Below, in pieces: positions 1-8,489 of a DNA stretch of 17,665 nt. Source of the DNA: Bacteroidales bacterium UBA6346 (lineage in GTDB: Bacteria > Bacteroidota > Bacteroidia > Bacteroidales > UBA932); NCBI GenBank assembly GCA_002438905.1, contig DJSA01000122.1:22272-39936 (forward strand), written 5' to 3'. Under the pieces are notes generated by a model. The model worked only from the letters and a program-made list of their open reading frames with translations, was not told the origin of the DNA and made no database searches. Within the stretch, counting starts at the first letter, position 1. Every line of letters starts with the position of its first letter. Both the position numbers and the translations under genes were made by a program.

Positions 1-502
1 ACAGATGCTTCTGACACTGACGATTCTGAAACATATTCCACAACTTCCGGATTCCCGATAATCTCTATTCTCGGACAGTACTCAACCTCAATGACACCCG
101 GCAGGTCAAGCCCTTCCGCGGCGCGTGTCATCGGCCGCATCTCGTCATAGGACAGCACATACCACCTATGCAGCCCAGCCTCGCGGGTCCTTTCCTCAAA
201 CTCTCCAGCATCCGGAAACAGCCTCCTCATCCTCACCACTCCCTGCACTGCAAGCGAGGGTACCTCAGACATTTTCACAAAACCGTTCTCTCCTGTCGCC
301 TTCTCAAGCGCCTCGGCCGTCTCGGGTTCCACATAAATGTTCATCTCGTGCAGCAGCGCGTCTTCCTCAAGCCCTTCCCCGAAGACCTCTCCGGATGGCC
401 GTACATCTGAAGTGTTGTTGAAAATGTCGTCTTCACGGATGCTGCATGAGACAAGATTGCACATGGTGAGCACGATGCAAATAGAACGGAAACATTCTTT
501 CA
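1..502 (-). CDS. S8 (subtilisin-like) serine peptidase lipoprotein, N-terminal part only
   Basis: An open frame starts at an ATG at 502 and runs leftward without a stop to the window edge (about 167 codons visible). The first 20 residues form a lipoprotein signal peptide ending in the lipobox LVSC (Cys20), so the product should be anchored in a membrane, probably outside the cell. The visible part is a propeptide-like region with the stretches PSLAVQGVVRMRRLFPDAG, FEERTREAGLHRWYV and TRAAEGLDLPGV. From memory this pattern is typical of the fervidolysin-like pro-region of Bacteroidota S8 peptidases. The Asp/His/Ser catalytic domain would lie beyond position 1 and cannot be checked here. It is the last visible gene of the leftward SusC/SusD operon, 38 bp after the 222-aa gene, and suggests that the operon processes proteins or peptides at the surface. 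Confidence is high that it is a gene and moderate for the peptidase family. Confidence 0.72.
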
Positions 503-540
503 TCTTTATTTCAATTCAAAAAGTCCTGATTCATAGTCTC

Positions 541-1209
541 TCATTTCCCGCTCACATAGTCAATCACTGCGAGCAGACTCTGAGGCTCTTTCCACCTGAT
601 TTTGTTCGCTTTCAGAAACGCCTTCCACCCTGCGGCCTTTCCTCCGGAAAGCATCGCGGCTACATCTTTCTTCGTCGCCCGTATATTGCTGCCTCCGAAG
701 ACAAGCCAGTATCGGGTCTCTGTCTGCAGTTCCACGCCCTGCGATTTTTCGTTGAGTATGTTCATATAATTCTGGTTCACCTGACTGTCTGTCTGCACGG
801 AAGTGAGTTTCATTGTAGCTGATGAAGTTGATGACATCCCGTATGCCCCGCCGGACTCCAGCGAAGCCTCGAAGTCTCCGAGAATCTCCTCCGCCACGCA
901 GCCGTTCTCATTTTTTGCCACGACTCTCAGCATCCTTCCATCGACGGGAATGAACACGTCGTTCCCGATTTCGACCGCGACGACATCCGTGAGAAACGCC
1001 GCCTTGATTACTCCGTTGTCGATGTAGTGGAGATTGTCGCGTCTGAGGTGTATGTTCATCTTCCTTTCCTCCTCCTTCCCTCCGCTCAGTATGACTTTGC
1101 CTTCAGTGAAGGTGGGGTAGAGGTAGGGGTATGTCGTCGTGGGCGACTGTGCTGCGGCAAGAGCCGAGATCATCAGGCATATTGCCGACAGAAGTAATGT
1201 TCGTTCCAT
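541..1209 (-). CDS. Small exported protein of a Bacteroidota-specific family, function unknown
   Basis: A 222-residue protein with a signal peptidase I-type leader (MERTLLLSAICLMISALAAAQ) and no lipobox Cys, so probably periplasmic or secreted. The N-terminal part (TFTEGKVILSGGKEEERKMN, then HYIDNGVIKAA, then VEIGNDVFIPVDG) follows a pattern I know from small Bacteroidota exported proteins: a repeated beta-strand unit in which a 'G-x-V' strand is followed by a 'FID' strand and an 'IG-x-x-x-F' strand. The C-terminus (about residues 165-222) is basic and contains LVFGGSNIRATKKDVAAML. No catalytic motif is visible. It lies between the FN3/Ig lipoprotein and the S8 peptidase, 20 bp downstream of a strong hairpin (1229-1264) that may reduce its expression relative to the genes before it. 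I do not know its function. Confidence 0.75.
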   Translation of the reverse strand: MERTLLLSAICLMISALAAAQSPTTTYPYLYPTFTEGKVILSGGKEEERKMNIHLRRDNLHYIDNGVIKAAFLTDVVAVEIGNDVFIPVDGRMLRVVAKNENGCVAEEILGDFEASLESGGAYGMSSTSSATMKLTSVQTDSQVNQNYMNILNEKSQGVELQTETRYWLVFGGSNIRATKKDVAAMLSGGKAAGWKAFLKANKIRWKEPQSLLAVIDYVSGK

Positions 1210-1228
1210 ATGTGTCTCTAATGTTAAA

Positions 1229-1264
1229 AGGAGACATCCCGGAATTGCTCCGGAATGGTCTCCT
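1229..1264 (-). terminator. Strong intra-operon hairpin, terminator or attenuator
   Basis: The arms AGGAGAC (1229-1235) and GTCTCCT (1258-1264) pair perfectly. An inner stem CCGGA/TCCGG (1239-1243 with 1249-1253) closes a 5-nt loop, with a short mismatch in between. Read leftward the hairpin ends in CTCCTTTTAAC, a short U-tract. It fills the gap between the 546-aa lipoprotein gene and the 222-aa gene. It could end most transcripts after the lipoprotein gene, or act as a partial terminator or RNA-stability element that sets lower levels for the last two genes. No Bacteroides-type promoter is visible between the hairpin and the ATG at 1209. Confidence 0.6.
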
Positions 1265-1289
1265 GAATCAAAAATGATGTGGACCTTGC

Positions 1290-2930
1290 CTATTGCTTGG
1301 CAGCGACACCGTTAAATGTTCCTATGTACCCATTCGCATCGGACGCAAATCCTGTCACGCTGCCCCCTGCAACAGTCGCAATGGCGAATATCCCCGGTAT
1401 CTGAATCTTTCCCGGTTCAAATGTGCAGGTCTTGTCCCCGGCTTTGTTGAAGTAGGTGCAGTAGCCTGCTGTCTTGTCCCCGATGAAAATGTCATACTCA
1501 GAGATGAGCAGGGTTCCGGCATCTCCGTCAAATTCGCAGTAGAGCGCAGCGCCTTCGGTGAGGCCGAAGACATTTGTAATCATAACATTACCATTTTCGG
1601 CGTTGTCGGAAGCCTTGATTTCGAGCGGATAGGAAACCGTGACGTCCTCTTCGGTGAATGGAGACAGGCCTGAAACGGTGTAAGTTCCGAGTATGTCCTC
1701 CACTTTGTAGCCGTACGAGCAATAGTAGCCGTTCTCGACGGTGAACTCCTCGTTCTCGTTGCCGTAGATGTCAAGCACAGTGCCGGCAGCGATGGTGTAG
1801 GAAATGGACACTCCATATCCTGGATCTTCGTCAAGGGCTGCCACAATGGTCTTCCCGTCGTCGGCAATCTCAAGATTTTTACTAGAATATGTCACTGTGC
1901 GTCCGTCTCCATCGGTCGCCTTTATGGTGAGTTTTGCCGTCTCTCCGTAGGTGGCCAAAGGATATTCGGTCTGCGCATAACTGAGCATCTGAAGCTTTGT
2001 CCAATCTGTAAAAATGACGGGACCGTCCTCTTCCTCTCCTGTTCCTTCACCAGCTTTGCTATCCTTGTTGTCTCCGTTTTCGTTAAGCGAGAGTTTGAAC
2101 GCGGACGACTTATACTGCTCTGCAATGCTTGTAATATCCTTAAGACTTGCCGGGACCTTAGCATTCGTGAACGCCGCGCACTTCGCACCGAGGGCATTGA
2201 CCACGATGCCTTCCGAGTAGGTGATTGCGACAATGGCGCCTGGGGTGTACTCCTTTGCAGGGACTATGACTGTAAGTGAGTTGCCTGAGGTCGCGAGAGA
2301 CTCGTGTGCAATCTTCACTGTCTTTGTCGCAACGAGGTTTTTATCCGCATCAGCCTTCGTGTAGACTCCGTAGAAATGAGCCGTCACCTCTCCAGCATCT
2401 CCGAGCACGACAGGGTCATCAAAGACGATTTCGAATGCGAAACTTCCGTCTTCCGCCTCTGTCGCGGTGTAGGACTTGACTTTAGGAGCGGTTCCGTCCG
2501 TTGTGGTGGTTGTCGCCGTAGCGATCGCGCTGACAACGCCCTGGGAATTTGTCGCAACGGCATAGACGGTGTAGGGAGTGTTGGAAGACAGCCCCCCGAC
2601 TGAGAGGGAAACTGTCTGTACCTTGGTGTAGTCGAGAACCGCAGCCGCAGCCTTCCCGTCAGCTGTCTTCACTGCCGAGTCTGAATATTTGCCCTTCAGC
2701 AGAGCATCCGCGTCAATCTCCTCTGCGGCACCTTTTGCCACGATGTAGGAGTAGAAGTTGGTTCCTTCTGCCGGAGTCACGGTCACTTCAATCGCGTCAT
2801 CCGCTGTCGTGGTGGCCGTCACCGCAGGAGGGACGGACTCCTTGAAGTCAATCGGGGTCTCCTCCGCGAATTTTGTGCAGGATGCGGACACGGCCGCAGC
2901 TGCAAGTATGCTTAATAATATTCTTTTCAT
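1290..2930 (-). CDS. Surface lipoprotein with FN3- and Ig-like (SbsA/Big_5-like) domains
   Basis: A 546-residue protein with a lipoprotein-type leader (MKRILLSILAAAAVSASC, Cys18). From about residue 35 to 145 there is a fibronectin-III-like fold: the segment ending VQTVSLSVGGLSSNTPYTVY and the following AVATNSQG are typical of FN3 strands. A DGTAPKVKSYTAT joint leads into a second domain (about 150-270) resembling bacterial SbsA/Big_5 Ig-like domains (FEIVFDDPVVLGDAGEV). A low-complexity acidic linker (GEGTGEEEDG, near residue 300) precedes another Ig-like unit, and a beta-rich C-terminal domain begins around GYKVEDILGTYTVSG. There are no enzyme motifs. Its place two genes after susD suggests a surface glycan- or peptide-binding accessory lipoprotein of the SusE/SusF kind, but I see no direct homology to SusE or SusF. 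It starts 13 bp after the preceding gene ends. Domain limits are by eye. Confidence 0.8.
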   Translation of the reverse strand: MKRILLSILAAAAVSASCTKFAEETPIDFKESVPPAVTATTTADDAIEVTVTPAEGTNFYSYIVAKGAAEEIDADALLKGKYSDSAVKTADGKAAAAVLDYTKVQTVSLSVGGLSSNTPYTVYAVATNSQGVVSAIATATTTTTDGTAPKVKSYTATEAEDGSFAFEIVFDDPVVLGDAGEVTAHFYGVYTKADADKNLVATKTVKIAHESLATSGNSLTVIVPAKEYTPGAIVAITYSEGIVVNALGAKCAAFTNAKVPASLKDITSIAEQYKSSAFKLSLNENGDNKDSKAGEGTGEEEDGPVIFTDWTKLQMLSYAQTEYPLATYGETAKLTIKATDGDGRTVTYSSKNLEIADDGKTIVAALDEDPGYGVSISYTIAAGTVLDIYGNENEEFTVENGYYCSYGYKVEDILGTYTVSGLSPFTEEDVTVSYPLEIKASDNAENGNVMITNVFGLTEGAALYCEFDGDAGTLLISEYDIFIGDKTAGYCTYFNKAGDKTCTFEPGKIQIPGIFAIATVAGGSVTGFASDANGYIGTFNGVAAKQ

Positions 2931-2943
2931 AACTTAAATCTCC

Positions 2944-3840
2944 TTAATTTTTGACGGCCTTTATTCCCGGATTGACGATGTTAAGGTTACCTGCGCCTTT
3001 TATATAAGCCCAAAATCCCCACTCCGTGCCGAAATCCAATGTGACTGCATCACCATCACGTGTGATTGCAACATCCACAGAACCGCTGTCATAACCATTT
3101 TCTCCATCAAAACCAAGGAGCTGTACAGGGTTGCCGTTTGAGTATTTGTATTCGGTATTCTGCCCGAAAGGAATATTAAGGATAGTAGCGTCATCGTTGA
3201 CCACACCATAATAGCGCGTCTTTGAATTCGCCCAGTTGTCTACCTGAAAAAGATTTTCAATCCAGACCTTATGCTCGTCCTTTTCATCCTTATAGAATGT
3301 CATTTTCCAAGTCACGGGGCCATCCCAATAGTTGTCGCCAGATGCTGTATATGCACCCAACATAAATCCTAGCGGATGGTCAACGTCAGTAATTTTCACT
3401 GTACACACTGATTCTGACCCGACAGCAAGAGTTTCAGTCCCAGAAAGAACAATATCAAAGGTAAGGTCGCCAGTATACTGTCCGTCAGCAAGAGTCTTGA
3501 ACTCTATATACTGCGTTCTGTCTTGTGCATTGAATGAGAGGGTTCCGCTCGTTGTCACGAGTTCATAGTTGACTCCTGCCTTCGCTGCCTTTGCCTCTGG
3601 TTCAGCAATAGTAAATTTTATGGTAGCATCAAGCCCGGCAACCGATGCGAGCGTAACAGGAACCTTCACCGTAGCATCGCCGTTCTTTGCTGTGTAGTCC
3701 TCGGAGACTGTCACAGTCACATCATCAAATGCCACAAAGGCATCCTTATCGTCAAATTTTGGCGGAAGGTTCTTGTCGCAGGAAGCAAGAACTGCTGTTG
3801 CTGCAATAGCCATCCATATATATGTCAATATTCTTTTCAT
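2944..3840 (-). CDS. Surface lipoprotein with a Calx-beta-like domain
   Basis: A 298-residue product from the ATG at 3840. An upstream in-frame ATG at 3855 would overlap susD and add MNCKI before the signal peptide, so 3840 is preferred; it leaves a 4-bp gap after the susD stop. The leader ends in the lipobox LASC (Cys21). Residues of about 50-145 carry a Calx-beta-like pattern: paired strands around ATVKVPVTLASVAGLDATIK, then AGVNYELVTTSGTLSF and YIEFKTLADGQYTGDLTFDI, ending TVKITDVDHP. The C-terminal half (GFMLGAYTASGDNYWDGPVTW onward) is aromatic-rich and beta-structured, as in many ligand-binding accessory lipoproteins of SusC/D loci. The protein is probably exposed on the cell surface and helps to capture the operon's substrate. 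The substrate cannot be read from the sequence. Confidence 0.8.
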   Translation of the reverse strand: MKRILTYIWMAIAATAVLASCDKNLPPKFDDKDAFVAFDDVTVTVSEDYTAKNGDATVKVPVTLASVAGLDATIKFTIAEPEAKAAKAGVNYELVTTSGTLSFNAQDRTQYIEFKTLADGQYTGDLTFDIVLSGTETLAVGSESVCTVKITDVDHPLGFMLGAYTASGDNYWDGPVTWKMTFYKDEKDEHKVWIENLFQVDNWANSKTRYYGVVNDDATILNIPFGQNTEYKYSNGNPVQLLGFDGENGYDSGSVDVAITRDGDAVTLDFGTEWGFWAYIKGAGNLNIVNPGIKAVKN

Positions 3841-3844
3841 AATC

Positions 3845-5290
3845 TTACAATTCATTCTGTTTGAGGTTCGGATTCACGTCAAGTTCTCTCTTCGGAATAG
3901 GAAGAGCCCATTTCTTGCCCGGAAAATCGACATTAAGGTTCATTGCACAGAGAGGATAGTCTGCCGCGGAGCGTGTCACGCTATTCCCCCAGCGAGCGAG
4001 GTCATAGACATAGTGTCCCTCCCATGCAAATTCCTTGCGTCTTTCCGACTCGATATCAGTCTGTCCTACAGAGCCATACGGTGCTGCACCTCTAAGTGTC
4101 GCAATCTCGTTAATATCGCTGAGGGCAGTCACGCCATCGATAGTTGCCCCATGCATGATGGCTTCAGCCCTGTTGAGATACATCTCGGACAGGCGGAGAA
4201 TCACGACATTGCTGCAATCCTGCGTAGCATTGTCGCCCTTGCCTATATATTTAGAGGTCCAGTGAACCCCTGTTTTCTTATCCTTGTCTGTTCTGAAAAG
4301 CTGTTTCCGGACATCTCCTTCCTCATAGAGTTTGACAAGCGGCTCAGCAGCCTGGGCATCTCCGTATCCCTCAGGTGAGGTGACATATGAAATATCCTCA
4401 TAACCGGCATATACGTCATTTGTGCGTTTTCCGTAAACTTCAAAAATGACCTCCCCGCTTCCGAGATCTGCAGTCCATACTGTCGGATAATCAGCCGCGC
4501 TCCACAGAGTGTACTTCCCGCTTGTAATGACCTTGGTCGCATAGTCTGCAGACTTCTGCCACTCGCCCATATAGAGATAAACCCTTGAGAGGAGTGCCTG
4601 AATTGTGCTGATGTTCACGGTTGCCGCAGGATCGGCCGCGCCCTCATGGACATATTTCGGATCAATTATGCTCTCGGCCTCAAGCAGGTCCGCAACAATG
4701 TTCGCATAATTTGAAACGACCGTTTCACGTGCCGGCTTTCCGTTGGGATCCGTATGGTAGACATATGGTACACCTAGACTTTCCGGATCATTTTTCACAC
4801 ACCACGTATATGGCTGTCCGTAGGTGATGACATTGCAGAAATGAGAGAAAGCTCTGAGGAAGAGGCACTCGGCTTTGAGATTATTCAAATCCTGTGCGGA
4901 AACTTCCTCCGACTCCTTGCCGGCGAGATTATCAATGACATTGTTCGCCATTGCCACTGTTTCATAACAATAGGCCCACATTGAAGAAGTGTTGTCCTCG
5001 GTGTAGTTCCAAGTGTATGACTGAATGAAACGTCCTGAATCCTTAGCCGAAGAGCGCTTGCCGTTGCCGGATCGCATTTCAGAGTTGATGATCCAACTGG
5101 AACCATACCATCCTGACGATGCGATGTAGTAGTAGGCGCCGAAAGTTGCACTCTGAAGTCCAGAGTAGGTTGACAGGGTTATGTCCGTGCTCTGCTGTAG
5201 CTTAGGTTCCTTTGTGAGGAAGTCCTGGCAGCCCGTTGCGCCCAGGAGCGAGAACGCTGCCAATGCGTATAATAATATTCTGTTTTTCAT
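3845..5290 (-). CDS. SusD/RagB family nutrient-binding outer-membrane lipoprotein (left operon)
   Basis: A 481-residue lipoprotein from the ATG at 5290 (leader MKNRILLYALAAFSLLGATGC, Cys21). The frame is open from 5302, but that start would put MMSI in front of the signal peptide. SusD signatures are in order: FLTKEPK just after the Cys, an N-terminal helix pair with AECLFLRAFSHF, GVPYVYHTDPNGKPAR, the TPR-like segment ALLSRVYLYMGEWQKSADYA, RLSEMYLNRAEA, and the C-terminal RRKEFAWEGHYVYDLARW with a final ALPIPKRELDVNPNLKQN. It sits 14 bp after susC and should form the lid of the SusC transporter, capturing ligand at the cell surface. This is the classical SusD layout, unlike the SusD-like-2 paralogue in the right operon, which suggests that the two operons handle different substrates. 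Confidence 0.95.
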   Translation of the reverse strand: MKNRILLYALAAFSLLGATGCQDFLTKEPKLQQSTDITLSTYSGLQSATFGAYYYIASSGWYGSSWIINSEMRSGNGKRSSAKDSGRFIQSYTWNYTEDNTSSMWAYCYETVAMANNVIDNLAGKESEEVSAQDLNNLKAECLFLRAFSHFCNVITYGQPYTWCVKNDPESLGVPYVYHTDPNGKPARETVVSNYANIVADLLEAESIIDPKYVHEGAADPAATVNISTIQALLSRVYLYMGEWQKSADYATKVITSGKYTLWSAADYPTVWTADLGSGEVIFEVYGKRTNDVYAGYEDISYVTSPEGYGDAQAAEPLVKLYEEGDVRKQLFRTDKDKKTGVHWTSKYIGKGDNATQDCSNVVILRLSEMYLNRAEAIMHGATIDGVTALSDINEIATLRGAAPYGSVGQTDIESERRKEFAWEGHYVYDLARWGNSVTRSAADYPLCAMNLNVDFPGKKWALPIPKRELDVNPNLKQNEL

Positions 5291-5304
5291 AATCGACATC
5301 ATTT

Positions 5305-8300
5305 TTAGAATGACACTTCAACACCGCCGACGAATGACTTCACCATAGAGTGAGCCGCGCTCAATGTGTAGCCGACCGAACCGATCTCCGGATCGAAAAC
5401 ACCAGGGATGTGGTGGAAGGTGTATGGGTTGAGGGCACTGACATAGAGCCTTATTCCCTTCATCTTGATCGGTCGGAGAATTTTCTCCGGAAGGGTGTAT
5501 GAGAGGGTTATGTCCTTAATCCTCATGTAGCTTCCGTCATAGAGGTTACGTGTGGAGAACTTATATGACTGACTCGGGGCGCCGGCAACAGGCTTCGGCT
5601 GCACGCCAGTGTCGCCCGGATTCTTCCAGTAGTTGAGCGAATTCGTGGAAACGTTAATCGTCATGTCAAGGCCATCAAGATCGTTATTGTTTCCGATCAT
5701 TACTTTATTCCCAGCAACGAAATCAAAGTACGCGGAAAGCGTGAGTCCCTTCCATGAAAGGCTCGTGTTGAATCCACCGGTTGCTTTCGCCTCAGGCGAG
5801 CCGCAGTAGATATACTGTGCCTTCGACACGTCAGAGGTGAGCTTGCCGTCCTTGTCTCTCCAAAGAGGCGCACCGTTTGACGGGTTCACTCCGTAGTAGT
5901 CCCTCGTGTAGAACGTGTAAAGGCTCTTGCCCTTCACGATTCTTACGGTTGTACTGCTGTTTGAACTTGAGCTTGGGATACGGTCGTCAAGGACGGAAAG
6001 ATACTCTGAGTCAGCGAGATCGAGAACCTTTGAGCGGTTGAATGCAACATTGAATCCCACAGTCCAATACCAGTCGCTCGTGCGCATGAGCACCCCTTCA
6101 AGCTGAAGTTCCACACCATTGTTGCGGATTGCTCCGACATTCATGAAGTTCGAACCAAAACCGGTGGTGTAGGGAACTTGTTTTGAAAGTAGCATGTCTG
6201 TGGTCTTTCTTGAGTAGACATCAAGGCTTCCCGTGAGCCTTTCATCGAAGAATCCGAAATCAAGACCAGCGTTCCATGTCTTGTTCTTTTCCCATGAGAG
6301 TTTAGGGTTCTCCGGTCTTGCCGGTGCCATACCGATGAGGTTGGCGTAACTAACTGAAGCATATGTGCCGTATGCCCTATACGGAGAGATGTTGTTGTTT
6401 CCGTTCACCCCATATGACGCACGAAGCTTGAGGCTGCTGAGCCAAGGCTGCGCCGGCTTCATCCAATTTTCATTGGTTATATTCCATGACCCACCGAGAG
6501 ACCAGAACACGCCCCATTTGTTCTGAGAGCCGAAGAGCGAGCTTCCGTCCGCACGTACTGATGCCTGAAGGAAATATTTGCTTGCATAGTTATAATCGGC
6601 AACTCCGAAGAATGAAAGAAGGGTTTCCTCGGAAAGAGTGTAGAGAACCTGATCTTTTGCGGCTGTTGATGTCGTCGGATAAGGAATGAGCGGATCAACT
6701 GACGGGGAGTCGCCTCCGAGGTACTCATATTTTTCCGACATCGCCTCCTGTCCGACAAGAAGGCGGAGAGAATGGTCACCGAAACTGTCATCGTAGGTGA
6801 TGGTGTTGGAGGTCGTTAGACGAATGTCCTTTGACCAGACCTTCATGAGATCAGCTGTGCCCTCGTTAGTTTCAGGAGAACTATAGTTGACGGAATCGTC
6901 AAAAAGGAACTCTACTGAATTGTTCGTCTTGAAGGTGAGCTGCTTTATCGGTTTCCACTCGAGATATAGAGTACCTTGAAGTCGGTAATCCTTGTCGTTG
7001 TATATATCATACGCAGCAGTCGCGAGCGGATTTTGGTTGCTATTTTCGGGAATATCAACATTGTAGGAGCCATCCTCGTTACGCGCAGGAGTCCAAGGGA
7101 GAATGTTGAACATCGCAATCTGCGGGTTCGTGTAGTAGAGATTACCCATTGGAAGCGAATTGGAGTTCGCGTAGCTGAGGTTCACCTTGGCACCGCTCTT
7201 GAGAGTGTTCGTGAGCTTGAGATCGGCATTAACACGAGCTGTTAGACGCTGATAATCTGAACCATAGTAAACACCTTCGTTCTTGTGGTAAGCGACTGAA
7301 GAATAGTAGGAAGCCCTATCCGTTCCGCCAGTGGCATTGATTTCATATTCTTGAAGAGTGCCAACCTTCGTGAGCTCCTTATACCAATCCGTTGTTCCGT
7401 TCTGGAGGAGTGACTGAGGGTAGTAATAGTCCGAAGTCGGATCGTCCGGATTGTATCCGGCATTAACTGCGCACACGCGGCGATAGTCAAGAAGTTCTTG
7501 TGCCGTGAGTGGACGATAATTATTGTCGTTGATGAGCTGCTGCGCACCGAACTTGGCTCTTGCCGTAAACTTCGCCTGTCCGTTCTTTCCGCTCTTGGTG
7601 GTCACGAGAATGACGCCGTTTGCCGCACGTGAACCATAGACGGAAGCGGCTGCCGCATCCTTAAGGACGGTAATTGACTCTATATCGTTAGGATTGAGGA
7701 ACGTTGATGATGACCCCCCACCGACACCATAGCTTGAGAATTGGCGAGTATCGCTTGACACCACAGGAATGCCATCAACAACCCAAAGCGGCTCATTTCC
7801 GGCATTGACAGAAGACGTTCCGCGCACGCGAATGGTTGACGTAGAACCCGGCTGACCAGAACCTGAAGTTATTGACACTCCGGCCATCTTACCAGAAAGC
7901 ATCTTGTCAACGGATGTTGCTGGAACCTGAGCCAACTGCTCACTCTTCACGGAAGTCACCGATCCTGTGTTGGCCTCCCTGCGGACAGTTCCGTAGGCGA
8001 CAACGATTACATCATCAAGAAGTTCGCTGTCAGGAGACAACTTGATTGTGAGCGAAGTCCTTCCGTTAACGGGGACTTCCTTTGCCACAAAGCCGAGACA
8101 GCTTACCGAAAGTGTGGCATCTGCCGGAACGTTAATGGAGAACTCTCCGACAGCGTCTGTCATTGTGTAGACGCTTGTGCTGCCCTTAAGCTGGACAGCC
8201 GCGTTAACCACTGGCTCACCGCTGTTGTCGAGAACAGTTCCGGAAACCTTAGTGGTCTGAGCGAATGCCATGCCTATAGAAACCAGAAGGCACAGCGCTA

Positions 8301-8322
8301 ATGAGAATAATTTTTTACTCAT
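5305..8322 (-). CDS. SusC/RagA family TonB-linked outer-membrane transporter (left operon)
   Basis: A 1005-residue TonB-dependent channel from the ATG at 8322; a second in-frame ATG at 8334 would only add MSFF before the signal peptide. Order: signal peptide (1-22), carboxypeptidase-regulatory-like domain (about 25-95, KVSGTVLDNSGEPVVNAAVQ), TonB box region (LLDDVIVVAYG, 101-111), plug domain with the SusC signatures LWVVDGIP (179-186) and LNPNDIESITVLKDAAAASV (209-228) followed by YGSRAANG, then a long beta-barrel ending in the aromatic terminus GGVEVSF. It imports the ligand held by the adjacent SusD, using TonB energy. It is the first gene of a leftward operon. Its leader (8323-8480) holds the 41-bp conserved element and one invertase site, and the only good promoter facing it lies inside the invertible segment, so it is predicted to be ON in the sequenced orientation. 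Confidence 0.96.
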   Translation of the reverse strand: MSKKLFSLALCLLVSIGMAFAQTTKVSGTVLDNSGEPVVNAAVQLKGSTSVYTMTDAVGEFSINVPADATLSVSCLGFVAKEVPVNGRTSLTIKLSPDSELLDDVIVVAYGTVRREANTGSVTSVKSEQLAQVPATSVDKMLSGKMAGVSITSGSGQPGSTSTIRVRGTSSVNAGNEPLWVVDGIPVVSSDTRQFSSYGVGGGSSSTFLNPNDIESITVLKDAAAASVYGSRAANGVILVTTKSGKNGQAKFTARAKFGAQQLINDNNYRPLTAQELLDYRRVCAVNAGYNPDDPTSDYYYPQSLLQNGTTDWYKELTKVGTLQEYEINATGGTDRASYYSSVAYHKNEGVYYGSDYQRLTARVNADLKLTNTLKSGAKVNLSYANSNSLPMGNLYYTNPQIAMFNILPWTPARNEDGSYNVDIPENSNQNPLATAAYDIYNDKDYRLQGTLYLEWKPIKQLTFKTNNSVEFLFDDSVNYSSPETNEGTADLMKVWSKDIRLTTSNTITYDDSFGDHSLRLLVGQEAMSEKYEYLGGDSPSVDPLIPYPTTSTAAKDQVLYTLSEETLLSFFGVADYNYASKYFLQASVRADGSSLFGSQNKWGVFWSLGGSWNITNENWMKPAQPWLSSLKLRASYGVNGNNNISPYRAYGTYASVSYANLIGMAPARPENPKLSWEKNKTWNAGLDFGFFDERLTGSLDVYSRKTTDMLLSKQVPYTTGFGSNFMNVGAIRNNGVELQLEGVLMRTSDWYWTVGFNVAFNRSKVLDLADSEYLSVLDDRIPSSSSNSSTTVRIVKGKSLYTFYTRDYYGVNPSNGAPLWRDKDGKLTSDVSKAQYIYCGSPEAKATGGFNTSLSWKGLTLSAYFDFVAGNKVMIGNNNDLDGLDMTINVSTNSLNYWKNPGDTGVQPKPVAGAPSQSYKFSTRNLYDGSYMRIKDITLSYTLPEKILRPIKMKGIRLYVSALNPYTFHHIPGVFDPEIGSVGYTLSAAHSMVKSFVGGVEVSF

Positions 8323-8342
8323 AAAAAAGCTCATTAGAATTG

Positions 8343-8383
8343 TTAAACATTATAATACCTTTGATGCGATGTCAACACTACTT
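8343..8383 (-). repeat. 41-bp conserved susC leader element, left copy
   Basis: Exact reverse complement of 9561-9601 over all 41 bases; identity breaks at both ends. It lies 20 bp upstream of the preferred susC ATG. In the susC direction it contains TTGACA and TATAAT separated by 15 bp. On the opposite strand it contains a perfect Bacteroides -7 box, TACCTTTG (8356-8363), without a convincing -33 partner. If transcription starts near 8483 this element lies in the mRNA leader. It may be a leader regulatory element, a protein-binding site or a second homology patch for recombination. Confidence 0.8.
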
Positions 8384-8479
8384 TTTTTCATCATGCGATT
8401 CCCACATTCACTACACTCTCCCGCACCTTGTCTCAACACTCCGGAATCCCCGCACTAAAAAACGGGCGTTTATTTGTGC
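8382..8479. repeat. 98-bp perfect inverted repeat, left arm (partner 17568-17665)
   Basis: Reading the minus strand from 8479 down to 8382 gives exactly the plus-strand sequence 17568-17665, including the runs of six T and seven A. The repeat contains the invertase site and the rest of the left susC leader up to the 41-bp element. The partner is cut by the window edge, so the true repeat may be longer. It indicates that a third susC-type gene with the same leader starts just beyond the window. Confidence 0.93.
8460..8471 (-). other. Serine-invertase recombination site, left copy
   Basis: Plus strand AAACGGGCGTTT: five-base arms AAACG and CGTTT in perfect dyad around a non-palindromic GG core (8465-8466). 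A 5-2-5 layout with a 2-bp core is typical of serine-invertase sites, and AAACG/CGTTT arms resemble, from memory, the sites of the Bacteroides fragilis master invertase Mpi. The flanking ATTTGTGC (8472-8479) is shared with the other two copies, giving a 20-bp common unit GCACAAATAAACGCCCGTTT when read on the minus strand. Core orientation is opposite to the copies at 9497 and 17576, so recombination with either would invert the DNA in between. Confidence 0.8.
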
Positions 8480-8489
8480 ATGCGAATTG

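Noticed and set aside
125..822. Plus-strand frames over the peptidase and 222-aa gene
   Set aside because: They are antisense shadows with low-complexity Ser/Pro/Arg composition; the minus strand holds clear signal peptides and family patterns.
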